A stretch of 64,000 nt of DNA, taken from contig JAKAXB010000001.1 of assembly GCA_021816765.1 (NCBI GenBank), positions 35,692 through 99,691 on the forward strand. Reading direction: 5' to 3'. A program made the translations under genes and the position numbers. Below are positions 7,890 to 15,780 of this stretch, one piece after another. A model generated the notes under the pieces. It was given only the letters and a program-made list of their open reading frames with translations, was not told the origin of the DNA and made no database searches. The stretch is from Natronospirales bacterium (GTDB lineage Bacteria; Pseudomonadota; Gammaproteobacteria; Natronospirales; REEB76). Within the stretch, counting starts at the first letter, position 1, and every line of letters starts with the position of its first letter.

Positions 7890-8795
7890 TCAGGGGCGCC
7901 GGATAAGGCTTTCAACGGGAATCCGCGCCAACACGGCAGGCTCAGGTTGCAGGGTGGCGTGCTCGATGCCGTACTGTTGCAGCAGATGGTCCCGAAGACG
8001 ACTCAGGACACCCAGCCAGGCGTCCATGTCGTCTATCACCACGTGGGCGGACAGGGAGGCCTCGTTGGAGGACAGCGACCAGATGTGCAGGTCATGGATC
8101 GAGCGCACGCCTGCGACCCCGGCCATACTATTGCCGACCTCGGCGATATTCATGCCGCGCGGCACACCCTCCAGCAACACCTGGCCCGCATCCCGCAGCA
8201 GCCTGAGGCTTGAGATCAGGATCAGCACGGCGATGAACAGCGACAGTAATGGGTCAATGGCCAGCCAGCCCGTCAGCCAGATGACCAGGCCGGCGGCGAA
8301 AGCGGCCACCGAGCCGAGCATATCACCCAGCACATGCAACAATGCGGCGCGCGTGTTCAGGGATGGCTCACCGTGCTGTAGAATCTTGTAAACGACAATA
8401 TTGATTACCAGTCCTATGAATCCCACGAGCATGACAACTTGCGCATCCACCGCAGGCGGATGCCGCAGCCGCGAAAACGCTTCAAACGTGATGCCGGTCA
8501 CGACGGCGAACATGAACAGGGTATTGATGAGCGCGGCGATCACTTCCATGCGGCCGAGGCCGTAGGTGTGCCGCCGCGAAGCTGGTCGTTGGGCAAGCCA
8601 CGCGGCCAGCGCGGCCAGGGCAAGCGCCGCGCCATCCGTGGCCATATGCCCGGCGTCGCCCAGCAGGGCAAGTGAGTTGGCCCATAAGCCGGCAACCGCT
8701 TCTACAGCGGCGTAACCCAGGGTCAGCACCAGCGCGAACAGGAACGGACGGCTGCTGTGGGGATGAAGATGTTGCGGATGTGCGTGATCGTACAT
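7890..8795 (-). CDS. Cation diffusion facilitator (CDF) efflux protein
   Basis: The 301-residue protein has a His-rich N-terminus (HAHPQHLHPHS, residues 4-14) and six membrane segments. The metal-site signature LLGDAGHMATD appears in TM2 (His and Asp separated by three residues) and the matching HVLGDMLGS appears in TM5. A cytoplasmic C-terminal ferredoxin-like domain follows (HDLHIWSLSSNEASLSAHV). This is the ZitB/CzcD group, which exchanges cytoplasmic Zn2+ (possibly Co2+ or Cd2+) for protons. The stop codon lies just upstream of its neighbours on the same strand; the rhodanese gene ends 11 bp before its start, so the two may be co-transcribed. Confidence 0.92.
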   Translation of the reverse strand: MYDHAHPQHLHPHSSRPFLFALVLTLGYAAVEAVAGLWANSLALLGDAGHMATDGAALALAALAAWLAQRPASRRHTYGLGRMEVIAALINTLFMFAVVTGITFEAFSRLRHPPAVDAQVVMLVGFIGLVINIVVYKILQHGEPSLNTRAALLHVLGDMLGSVAAFAAGLVIWLTGWLAIDPLLSLFIAVLILISSLRLLRDAGQVLLEGVPRGMNIAEVGNSMAGVAGVRSIHDLHIWSLSSNEASLSAHVVIDDMDAWLGVLSRLRDHLLQQYGIEHATLQPEPAVLARIPVESLIRRP

Positions 8796-8806
8796 GGCGG
8801 CGTGTG

Positions 8807-9166
8807 TCAGTCCGTTGCGACCGGCAACCCGGAGGCTGTCCAGGCGCTGTAGCCGCCTGCCATGTTGACGACATTCTTGAACCCAAGCTCCCGCATGGTC
8901 AGGGTGGCGAGCGCCGAACGGCCGCCGCTCTGGTACTGCAGGACGACCTGACAGCCGCGGTCGCAGAGCAGGGGATGGGAGTCCACGCGGAATTCCAGCA
9001 GACCGCGCGGGATATTGATGGCGCCCGGCAAATGACCGGCGGAATATTCCTCCGGCTCGCGTACGTCCACTATGAGCACCCGGCCCAAGCGCCTGGAAAC
9101 GTCTTGGGGCGTGATTTCGCGGATTCCGGTCTTGGCGCTGGCGACCAGTTCGGCGGCGGCGGTCAT
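8807..9166 (-). CDS. Rhodanese-like single-domain protein with Tyr at the catalytic Cys position
   Basis: This single rhodanese domain of 119 residues has IVDVREPEEYSAGHLPGAIN (residues about 32-51) and the C-terminal GGYSAWTASGLPV. The active loop reads VLQYQSGGRSALA, where family members have Cys at the Tyr position (CxSGGRS). The codon is clearly TAC on the coding strand, so canonical sulfurtransferase activity through a loop persulfide is not expected. Two other Cys occur nearby (LLCDRGC, about residues 69-73). The start at 9166 opens the conserved domain. It is divergent from the persulfide dioxygenase-like gene at 9254, with a shared 87-bp promoter region. Confidence 0.88.
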   Translation of the reverse strand: MTAAAELVASAKTGIREITPQDVSRRLGRVLIVDVREPEEYSAGHLPGAINIPRGLLEFRVDSHPLLCDRGCQVVLQYQSGGRSALATLTMRELGFKNVVNMAGGYSAWTASGLPVATD

Positions 9167-9253
9167 GGGTTCTTCCTCAGGTTGTCTGCTGCGGAGGGGT
9201 GAAACCGCAACGGCAAATAGACTATGCTGTCTTGCACGGAGAAGGAAGCATGC

Positions 9254-10126
9254 ATGGCTCTGCAGACCCGGACATTTTTTCATGAGCCGACGTCCACCTT
9301 CTCCTATGTGGTGGCGGATACGGCCGCGCGGCGGGCGGCGATCATAGATCCGGTGCTGGATTACAATGCCGCCGCGGGTCACACGGCCACCGCCTCGGTG
9401 CAGGCCATGGTGACGTATGTGCGCGAATGCAATTTCTCGCTGGAGTGGGTGCTGGAAACCCATGCCCATGCGGACCACCTGAGCGCCGCACAGTTCGTCC
9501 GGCGCGAGCTGGGCGGGAAGATTGCCCTCGGCGAGGGCATCTGCGCGGTGCAGCGTCATTTCAAATCGCTGTATAACCTGGAAGAGGGCTTTATCCCCGA
9601 CGGCCGCCAGTTTGACCATCTGTTCCGGGACGGGGAGACGTTTCGCATCGGCAAACTGGATGCGCGGGTTATGGCGACGCCGGGCCACACCAGCGATAGT
9701 GTGACCTATGTGATCGGCGAGGCCGCCTTCGTGGGCGACACACTGTTCATGCCGGACAGCGGCACGGCGCGCTGTGATTTTCCCGGTGGCGATGCCGGCA
9801 GGCTGTATGACTCGATCCGCAGGATCCTGTCACTGCCGGAAGCCACGCGGCTCTGCGTATGCCATGACTATGCCCCTGGCGGTCGCGAGCACCAGAACGA
9901 AACCACCGTGGCAGAGCAGAAGCACGCCAATATCCATGTGCATGATGGTGTATCCCGCGAGGAATTCATGAAGCTGCGTACCGCTCGCGACAAGACCCTG
10001 AGCGTGCCGGTATTGCTGCTTCCCGCCATCCAGGTAAACATCCGTGCCGGCGCGCTGCCGGAATGCGAAGGCAACGGTATTGCCTATCTCAAGATTCCGC
10101 TGAATGCGCCGCTCAGTAAAGAGTGA
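9254..10126 (+). CDS. MBL-fold hydrolase, ETHE1/persulfide dioxygenase-like
   Basis: The protein is 290 residues. The metal motif THAHADHLSAA (HxHxDH) lies at about residues 68-78, with further ligands in ATPGHTSDS (about 141-149) and VGDTLF (about 160-165). It lacks a fused rhodanese. ETHE1-like enzymes oxidise glutathione persulfide to sulfite with one iron per subunit; the adjacent divergent rhodanese-like gene fits a sulfane-sulfur role. A glyoxalase II-like activity is the alternative. The ATG at 9254 has GAGAAGGAAG (9239-9248) upstream and aligns with family starts (MALQTRTFF). Confidence 0.87.
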   Translation: MALQTRTFFHEPTSTFSYVVADTAARRAAIIDPVLDYNAAAGHTATASVQAMVTYVRECNFSLEWVLETHAHADHLSAAQFVRRELGGKIALGEGICAVQRHFKSLYNLEEGFIPDGRQFDHLFRDGETFRIGKLDARVMATPGHTSDSVTYVIGEAAFVGDTLFMPDSGTARCDFPGGDAGRLYDSIRRILSLPEATRLCVCHDYAPGGREHQNETTVAEQKHANIHVHDGVSREEFMKLRTARDKTLSVPVLLLPAIQVNIRAGALPECEGNGIAYLKIPLNAPLSKE

Positions 10127-10238
10127 ACCGGTCTATCGGGGCTTTCGCCGTTCACGCTGGTATCAAGAAGATCCCGTGTTTGGTGAGCCCCTTCCACCGA
10201 TCCAATTGGTTGCATTTGAAGAACCAAGGAGATATTCC

Positions 10239-10779
10239 AGGAGCGACAAATCGTTTCTCACCGACATCAAGGTGTTGCATAAACGTACCCGCCGGCACAT
10301 GGACCAGGGTGCGGTAACCAGGGGCTACCAGGCTGATCGCGAGGCGGTGCTGAAGATTCTCAACACCGTGCTCGCCACCGAGAGCGTGTGCGTGCTGCGG
10401 TACAAGCGCCACCATTACATGGCGAGCGGCATCAACGCACAGAGCGTGGCCGACGAGTTTCTGCAGCACGCCGACGAGGAGCAGGGCCACGCCGACCGGA
10501 TCACACAGCGCATTACCCGGCTTGGCGGCGAGCCGGATTTCAATCCGCAAGGGCTCGCCACGCGTTCGCATTCCGGGTACTTAAGGAGGGCAAGGATTTG
10601 CTTGACATGATCTAAGGAGGATTTGGTCGCCGAGCGCATCGCCATAGATAGCTACCGGGAGATCATCAATTATCTCGGCATGCAGGATCCCACCACCCGC
10701 TCCATGATGGAGAGGCATTCTCGCCGTGGAGGAGGAACATACCGACGATCTGGTGAATCTGCTGGCAAAGTTTGGCTGA
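10239..10779 (+). pseudogene. Ferritin-like/bacterioferritin-type gene, start codon lost and three frameshifts
   Basis: The translation reads as a ferritin-like protein in pieces. The first frame begins at SDKSFLTDIKVLHKRTRRHM and includes VLATESVCVLRYKRH and EFLQHADEEQGHADRI. The frame changes near 10577 to KEGKDLLDMI, near 10612 to KEDLVAERIAIDSYREIINY, and near 10716 to ILAVEEEHTDDLVNLLAKFG, ending TGA at 10777-10779. An AAGGAG ribosome binding site (10226-10231) is followed at proper spacing by AGG (10239-10241), where homologues have ATG. Diiron ligand residues (E, ExxH) remain recognisable. Independent lesions at four places argue for decay rather than one sequencing error. Ferritin-like proteins of this type store or detoxify iron. 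Confidence 0.85.
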
Positions 10780-10852
10780 GTTTGCCAAACCCGGCCGGAT
10801 AGTGGGTGGCGGCGGCGGTGGAGGCAGGCGCGATTGATGAGACGCGCTGCTG

Positions 10853-11464
10853 TCAGCGCAAGGCAAACACCTGCACCACCGCGCCGCGACCCGTATGCAA
10901 ACGACCTTCGCGTACCTCGCGTTCCGTCTCGTGCGCTATCTCGAAGCGCAGCCCCGCGAGTTCTTCCTTCAGCGTAGCGAGGCTCACGAGCAGAGCGGAT
11001 TCTTTCGGTCCGCCGGTTCCCAATTCCAGTTGCCGCGGTGTGTAGGCTTCCAGCACCAGGGCGCCGCCGGGCGTGAGCCCCGCCACGGCTTCGCGGTACA
11101 GGCGCGCGCGCACTAGCGGCGGCAGATGGCAGAAGATGGAGACAATAACCTCCCAGGAGCGGGGTGCGATGGCGTAGTCGGCGAGATCCGCCTGCACGGT
11201 AGTGAGATTCACGCCGCGCTCGGCGGCGAGTGCCCGCGCCTTGGCGAGGCCCACCGTCGAACTGTCCACACCCGTGACCTCGAATCCCTGCTCAGCGAGG
11301 AACACCCCGTTGCGGCCTTCGCCCTCGGCGAGCGACAGTACGCGGCCACGCGGCAGCCGCGCTGCGACCTCGGCCAAGAAGGCATTGGGCTCGGTACCGT
11401 AAGCGTAACCCGGTTCGCTGTAGCGCTGGTCCCAGCGGGTCGCCCCTTCACGGCGTTCGTTCAT
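10853..11464 (-). CDS. SAM-dependent methyltransferase, TehB-like
   Basis: The protein is 203 residues. It opens with RWDQRYSEPGYAYGTEPN, the usual TehB-like beginning. Motif I is VLSLAEGEGRNGVFLAEQG (residues about 42-60), and the acidic GVDSS ends strand 2. TehB-type enzymes methylate tellurite or small thiols, but the annotation is loose and the substrate is uncertain. The gene is monocistronic on the minus strand, with PsiE and DUF302 upstream on the same strand. Confidence 0.83.
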   Translation of the reverse strand: MNERREGATRWDQRYSEPGYAYGTEPNAFLAEVAARLPRGRVLSLAEGEGRNGVFLAEQGFEVTGVDSSTVGLAKARALAAERGVNLTTVQADLADYAIAPRSWEVIVSIFCHLPPLVRARLYREAVAGLTPGGALVLEAYTPRQLELGTGGPKESALLVSLATLKEELAGLRFEIAHETEREVREGRLHTGRGAVVQVFALR

Positions 11465-11527
11465 GTCTCACTCCGACAATACAGTTGATCGTGCCTGTGC
11501 CTGCCTCTCAATGCTATCTCAGCTATC

Positions 11528-11950
11528 TCAGGGAAATTCGCTGTCGTCGTCCTTGCCGGGGGGTACCGGATACGGCAGGCGGATGTGACCGTAGCGCACC
11601 ACCAGCACGGAGAACGCCAGCAGCAGGATGGCCCCTGCCATGGAAAATATCTGCAGCGTGGTCAGATGTCCGGTATCGAGCATCAAGTAGCGGGCGAGAG
11701 CCACCATGGCGATATACAGCGGCATGCGCACCGGCAGCTTGCCCGCCTGCCAGTAGATTTCCACCATGCTGATCACCTCGAGGTAGATAAAGAGCAACAG
11801 GAGGTCGGTGATATTCACCTGGCGGGCGCTGATCATGCCCCAGACTTCCATTGCTCCCGCCACCACAGTCGCCGCGAGCACCGCGAACAATCCCAGGTCC
11901 TCTATCAGAGGCACCAGTTTCAGGCCCATAGCACGCACTGGATCCCGCAT
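11528..11950 (-). CDS. psiE: PsiE-family phosphate-starvation-inducible membrane protein
   Basis: The protein is 140 residues with four membrane segments (about residues 18-36, 44-62, 72-92, 102-122). The PsiE signature region DLLLLFIYLEVISMVEIYW lies about residues 49-67. AGGGAGGAA sits just upstream of the ATG at 11950. PsiE is an inner-membrane protein of unknown biochemical role, under phosphate and cAMP control in E. coli. A longer frame upstream is not supported. Confidence 0.85.
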   Translation of the reverse strand: MRDPVRAMGLKLVPLIEDLGLFAVLAATVVAGAMEVWGMISARQVNITDLLLLFIYLEVISMVEIYWQAGKLPVRMPLYIAMVALARYLMLDTGHLTTLQIFSMAGAILLLAFSVLVVRYGHIRLPYPVPPGKDDDSEFP

Positions 11951-12018
11951 GAACGATTCCTCCCTTGTAGACCGTAAGCCCGCGGGTATAAGGCGCAGTC
12001 GTACCGCGCCCCATCCCC

Positions 12019-12117
12019 TTAACCGGCCAGGCGCAGGATGCCGAGCGCCTTGGGCACGTATTTCTCGTAAAACGGCTCGCTGTCGCCGCTGTGCGCCGGA
12101 TGCGCATGCGGGCTTAT
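12019..12117 (-). pseudogene. Possible coding remnant downstream of DUF302
   Basis: In the -1 frame relative to the DUF302 stop, the minus strand reads [20 protein letters not shown] followed by VPKALGILRLAG and a stop. This looks like a genuine protein C-terminus but has no start codon of its own that can be supported. It could be a frameshifted C-terminal extension of the DUF302 gene or the tail of a deleted gene. I do not recognise the family. Confidence 0.3.
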
Positions 12118-12500
12118 GCCAGTCGCGCGCGCACTTTTTCCAGCCGCGCGCGCACCTCGCCGGCCAGCTCCTGAATTCCCGGTTTATCCACCAACCCCAG
12201 CACCGCCTTGGGGTCCATGAAGGATACTGTGATGTCACTATCCGCTTCCTCGCGTACCACCACGTTGCAGGGTAGCAACAGACCGATATCCGGGTCGGCT
12301 TGCAACGCACGGTGGGCGAGCGGTGGATTGCAGGCGCCGAGTATGAGATACGGGCGCCACTCCACGCCCAGCTTCTTTTTGAGCGTCGCCTGCACGTCAA
12401 TCTCGGTGAGCACACCGAAACCTTCTGTCTGGAGGGCTTCGGTGACGCGTTGCACCGCGTGTCCGAAAGAATCCTTTATATGCACGTCAAATCCATACAT
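12114..12500 (-). CDS. DUF302 domain protein
   Basis: The 128-residue protein is essentially one DUF302 domain. It includes [20 protein letters not shown] at the N-terminus, the central [20 protein letters not shown] (residues about 54-73) and [10 protein letters not shown] (74-83). DUF302 proteins are small cytoplasmic proteins often found beside metal or sulfur stress genes; the function is unknown. It lies 18 bp downstream of the ArsR-rhodanese regulator, in the same orientation, so it is probably in its operon. Confidence 0.87.
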   Translation of the reverse strand: MYGFDVHIKDSFGHAVQRVTEALQTEGFGVLTEIDVQATLKKKLGVEWRPYLILGACNPPLAHRALQADPDIGLLLPCNVVVREEADSDITVSFMDPKAVLGLVDKPGIQELAGEVRARLEKVRARLA

Positions 12501-12518
12501 GATACGAGCCTCCTGTGT

Positions 12519-13211
12519 TCATCGAGCTCGGGCATAGCGGACGGATCCCGGGCCGGTTTCCACCGGCAATCCGGCCCGCCGCCATTCGGGCACACTCTCC
12601 TCGAGACGGCGTACCCGGTAGTGACGCCGCCGCAGCATGCGCATGGCGTCGAGCGCCAGCAGGCAATACGGGCCGCGGCAGTACACGACAATTTCGCGTT
12701 CCTGCGGAAGCCGTGACATTTCCCGGCGCAACGTATCCAGCGGGATATTCACCGCTCCCGGCAGATGCGCCACGGCATATTCTTCCGCGGGCCGTACATC
12801 CACGATGACCACTGCGCGACGGGCGGACAGTTTTGCCAGCTCGCCTGCGCTCACGGGGGGCAGCTCATCCTGGGCGCGCAACTGCTGGTTGACGATCTTT
12901 TCCACGCTCGCCAGGCTCGCTTCCGCCACCTTGCCGATGTTGAGCACCAGCGCCGAAACCTCGTCGCTCGCCAGCCGGTAGATGCGCCGGCGGCCGTCAC
13001 GGCGTGGGGACACCAGCCCCGCGTGCCTGAGGCGCTGCAAGTGCTGGGAGGTGCTGGCCACCGATAAGCCGAGTAAGCCGGACAGGGTTTCCACATCGCG
13101 GTCACCCTGTGCCAGCAGTTCCAGCAGCGCCAGGCGCGAGCTGTGTGCCAGGGCGTCGGCCACCACCGCGAACTGGGCGAAGAGAGTCTGGCGTACTTCC
13201 CGTGTTGACAC
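12519..13211 (-). CDS. ArsR-family regulator fused to a rhodanese domain
   Basis: The protein is 230 residues. An N-terminal winged helix (about residues 10-90; recognition helix SVASTSQHLQRLRHAGLV) is followed by a rhodanese domain (about residues 115-215: AVVIVDVRPAEEYAVAHLPG, active loop VYCRGPYC). The ArsR half contains no Cys, so any sulfur or metal sensing should go through the rhodanese Cys pair. The start is GTG with GGGAAG upstream. It diverges from the TolC/adaptor/RND operon; a palindrome between them is the likely operator. Repression relieved by sulfane sulfur or an electrophile is inferred, as for BigR/SqrR relatives. Confidence 0.88.
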   Translation of the reverse strand: MSTREVRQTLFAQFAVVADALAHSSRLALLELLAQGDRDVETLSGLLGLSVASTSQHLQRLRHAGLVSPRRDGRRRIYRLASDEVSALVLNIGKVAEASLASVEKIVNQQLRAQDELPPVSAGELAKLSARRAVVIVDVRPAEEYAVAHLPGAVNIPLDTLRREMSRLPQEREIVVYCRGPYCLLALDAMRMLRRRHYRVRRLEESVPEWRRAGLPVETGPGSVRYARAR

Positions 13212-13228
13212 GTGTCTTCCCGTTGGTT

Positions 13229-13254
13229 AATATTCAATTAATAAGTTGAATATT
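13229..13254. promoter_or_regulatory. Palindromic operator for the ArsR-rhodanese regulator
   Basis: AATATTCAA (13229-13237) and TTGAATATT (13246-13254) form a perfect 9-bp inverted repeat with an 8-bp centre. It sits between the regulator start (13211) and the TolC start (13284), in an AT-rich patch unlike its surroundings. The TCAA/TTGA half-sites suit ArsR/SmtB proteins. Confidence 0.7.
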
Positions 13255-13283
13255 AGATTATTATCCAAACCGGGTCAATACCT

Positions 13284-14714
13284 ATGCATGCAGTGCCTTC
13301 CGCCTGGCGGTCTCCGGCTGCACCCTGGCGTCGCCGCTGGCTGTTGGGAACCATGTTGGTCGCGGTGATGACTTGCGGGCGGGCCGCCGTCCCCGAGGCC
13401 GTCAATTTCCGGCAAGCCGTGCGTCTCGCGCTCACGGCCAACCCGCGCGCCCTGGCGAGCACCGCCCAGGTACAAGCTGCCCGTGCCGGGGTGACGGAGG
13501 CCCGCGGCCGCGCCCTGCCGCAGCTCAGCCTCGTGCTCAATGCCACCCGCAGCGACAATCCCCTGAACGTATTCGGTTATCGTCTCGCCGAGCGCGGCGC
13601 CAGCTTCGCGGATTTTGGCTTGGGCGAGTACACCGGCCCCGGTTCCGTGAACACCACCCCGGCAGCGCTCAATGTGCCCGGTTATGCCAATAACTACGAC
13701 ACGGGGGTGGTGTTGAGCCTCCCCCTGTTCGCGGGCGGCGCGGACTTGGCGCGTATAAAGGAGTCGCGCGCCTTGCTGACCGCCGCCCAGCAGGGCGATG
13801 CCGCGGCCCGGGCGGGCCTCATTTATGAGGTATTGCAGGCCTATGCCGGCGTACGCGCCACCCAGGAACTGGCTGTCGCGGCACGCCAGGCCCTGGCGGC
13901 GGCACAGGCGTATGCCGGTACGGCCGCATCCCTCTACCGGCAGGGCATCGTCATCGAGAGTGATGTGCTGCTGGCCAAGGCCCATGAGGAATCGGCCCGG
14001 GCGGCGCTGTCCGCCGCCGAGGCCGAAGCGCTGAATCAGTTGGATGCGTTCCGTCTGCTCATCGGTCGGCCTGACAGCGATCTCGTTCCGGGACCCGCGG
14101 TGGAGATGCCGGCACCCGCCGGCACGTTGCTCACACTGGAAGATCAAGCGCTTGCCCATAACCCGCAACTGCTCGCCATGCGTTCGCGGGAGGCGGCGGG
14201 CGAAGCCGCCACGGGGGCCGCCCGTGCCGCCTATTGGCCGCAGGTGAATCTGGTACTGCGCCACGACTGGAATGCCGACAGCCTGGCACTGCGGGCGCCG
14301 TCCAACACCGTCATGGCGCTGTTTTCCTGGCAGCTATTCAATTCCGGCGCCCAGTACGGCGCGCTGCAACGCGCCGCGGCGGAACAGCGCCGTGCCGCCG
14401 CCCAATACCAGGCGACGGCCGACGCTGTCCGTCTCGCCGTGGACCGGACATTCCGCGGTGCGGAAACCGCCGCCCTGCAGGCGCAGGCCAGCGACCTGAT
14501 CGCCGGGCAGGCCCGGCAGGCGGCGCATCTTCTCAGTCTGCGCTACGCACAGGGACTCACCACACTTGCCCAGCTCCTGGATGGCCAGGCGCGTCTCGAT
14601 GCGGCACGCGCCGGACGCGTGCAGGCTCACTACGCGGCGCTGCTCGCCCGCGCGCGCCTGCGTTTGCTGACCAATGAGCTGGATGCGGGCACTGCAAAGG
14701 ATCAAGGTGACTGA
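13284..14714 (+). CDS. TolC-family outer-membrane efflux protein
   Basis: The 476-residue protein has a signal sequence (about residues 1-35, ending AAVPEA) and two outer-membrane efflux protein repeats (about 45-230 and 265-460). Long Ala-rich alpha-helical stretches match the periplasmic tunnel helices. It is the outer-membrane channel of a tripartite pump whose adaptor and permease follow immediately. A start at an in-frame ATG further downstream (MLVAVMTCG) would shorten the basic N-region and cannot be excluded. The divergent palindrome places it under the ArsR-rhodanese regulator. Confidence 0.88.
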   Translation: MHAVPSAWRSPAAPWRRRWLLGTMLVAVMTCGRAAVPEAVNFRQAVRLALTANPRALASTAQVQAARAGVTEARGRALPQLSLVLNATRSDNPLNVFGYRLAERGASFADFGLGEYTGPGSVNTTPAALNVPGYANNYDTGVVLSLPLFAGGADLARIKESRALLTAAQQGDAAARAGLIYEVLQAYAGVRATQELAVAARQALAAAQAYAGTAASLYRQGIVIESDVLLAKAHEESARAALSAAEAEALNQLDAFRLLIGRPDSDLVPGPAVEMPAPAGTLLTLEDQALAHNPQLLAMRSREAAGEAATGAARAAYWPQVNLVLRHDWNADSLALRAPSNTVMALFSWQLFNSGAQYGALQRAAAEQRRAAAQYQATADAVRLAVDRTFRGAETAALQAQASDLIAGQARQAAHLLSLRYAQGLTTLAQLLDGQARLDAARAGRVQAHYAALLARARLRLLTNELDAGTAKDQGD

Positions 14715-14715
14715 C

Positions 14716-15780
14716 ATGAAAGCCCTGGCATTCTTTATCACCGGCCTCGCGCTGGTGCTGCTTACCGCCTGCTCCCACAGTCGCCCGGGTGAAACCGCTC
14801 CGGGTGCGGTGCTGCGCGCGGCGGTGATTACCGTCGCGGTTGCGCCGCTCGCGCAGAGCGTGAGTGTGCCGGGCGTGGTCATCGGCAGCGAGCACGCGGA
14901 GCTTGCATCCAGCGCCGGCGGACGCGTGACGCGCGTGTACGTGAGCGCCGGTCAGCAGGTGATGCGCGGCGCAAGGCTCGTGGACGTGGATCCCGCCGCC
15001 GGTCGTGCGGCACTGGCGCAAGCGCAGGCCCGGGATGCGGCCACGCACGCCGCGGCGGAGCAGGCGGCGCGTGATTTCAAGCGCTATCAGGCGCTCTACA
15101 CCGAGCACGCGGTTTCACCCCGGGAATTCGAGGAGATGCAGCATCGCCATGCGACCACCGCGGCGGCGGCACAAGCGGCCGATGCAATGCTTGCCGCCGC
15201 CCGCGCCGCCCTCGGCTACGCTGAGTTGCGCGCGCCGTTTGCCGGCGTGGTGGCGGCGAAGAATGTGCGCAGCGGTGATTACGCCGCATCCGGCGCACCC
15301 CTCATCGTGCTGGACGGCGGCACGCCGCAGGTGGAAACCCGGGTGAGCGGCGAGATGTTGCGCCGGATCAAGCCGGGCGAGCGGGCCGAAGTGGACATTG
15401 ACGGCCACCACTGGCGTGGGACGGTGATCGAACGGGTCGCCGCTGCGGATCCTGTCACCCATACCCATCTCATCAAGCTCGCGCTGCAGAAAGACGCCGC
15501 CGTGAACAGTGGCGCCTACGCCAGCGTGCGTTTTGTGGTGGGTAATCATCCGGCGCTCGCGGTGCCGGATACAGCGGTGATTGAGCGCGCCGGCCTCACG
15601 GGCGTGTTCGTGGTGGATGACAAAAACCGCGCGCATTTCCGCATGGTGCGCGTCGGCGCCGCGCGCGGCGGATTCAGCGATATTCTCGCCGGACTGTCTC
15701 CCGGCGAGCGGGTGGTGGTGGCGCCCGGCGCGGAGATGGGCAACGGCACCCGGGTGCAGCCGGAGCCGGGACATGGCTGA
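14716..15780 (+). CDS. RND efflux periplasmic adaptor (membrane fusion) lipoprotein
   Basis: The protein is 354 residues. It has a lipobox LTAC (lipidated Cys about residue 18), then a lipoyl/biotinyl half-motif (SSAGGRVTRVYVSAGQQVMRG), an alpha-hairpin (about residues 95-160), the second lipoyl half (RAPFAGVVAAKNVRSGDYA) and a beta-barrel region. It bridges the inner-membrane RND permease and the TolC-like channel. The ATG at 14716 starts one base after the TolC stop, and the 3' end overlaps the permease start by 8 bp, so the three genes are translationally coupled. Confidence 0.9.
   Translation: MKALAFFITGLALVLLTACSHSRPGETAPGAVLRAAVITVAVAPLAQSVSVPGVVIGSEHAELASSAGGRVTRVYVSAGQQVMRGARLVDVDPAAGRAALAQAQARDAATHAAAEQAARDFKRYQALYTEHAVSPREFEEMQHRHATTAAAAQAADAMLAAARAALGYAELRAPFAGVVAAKNVRSGDYAASGAPLIVLDGGTPQVETRVSGEMLRRIKPGERAEVDIDGHHWRGTVIERVAAADPVTHTHLIKLALQKDAAVNSGAYASVRFVVGNHPALAVPDTAVIERAGLTGVFVVDDKNRAHFRMVRVGAARGGFSDILAGLSPGERVVVAPGAEMGNGTRVQPEPGHG

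Noticed and set aside
10104..10238. Long N-terminal extension of the ferritin-like frame
   Set aside because: It overlaps the end of the persulfide dioxygenase gene; the ribosome binding site and homology put the true start at the mutated AGG at 10239.
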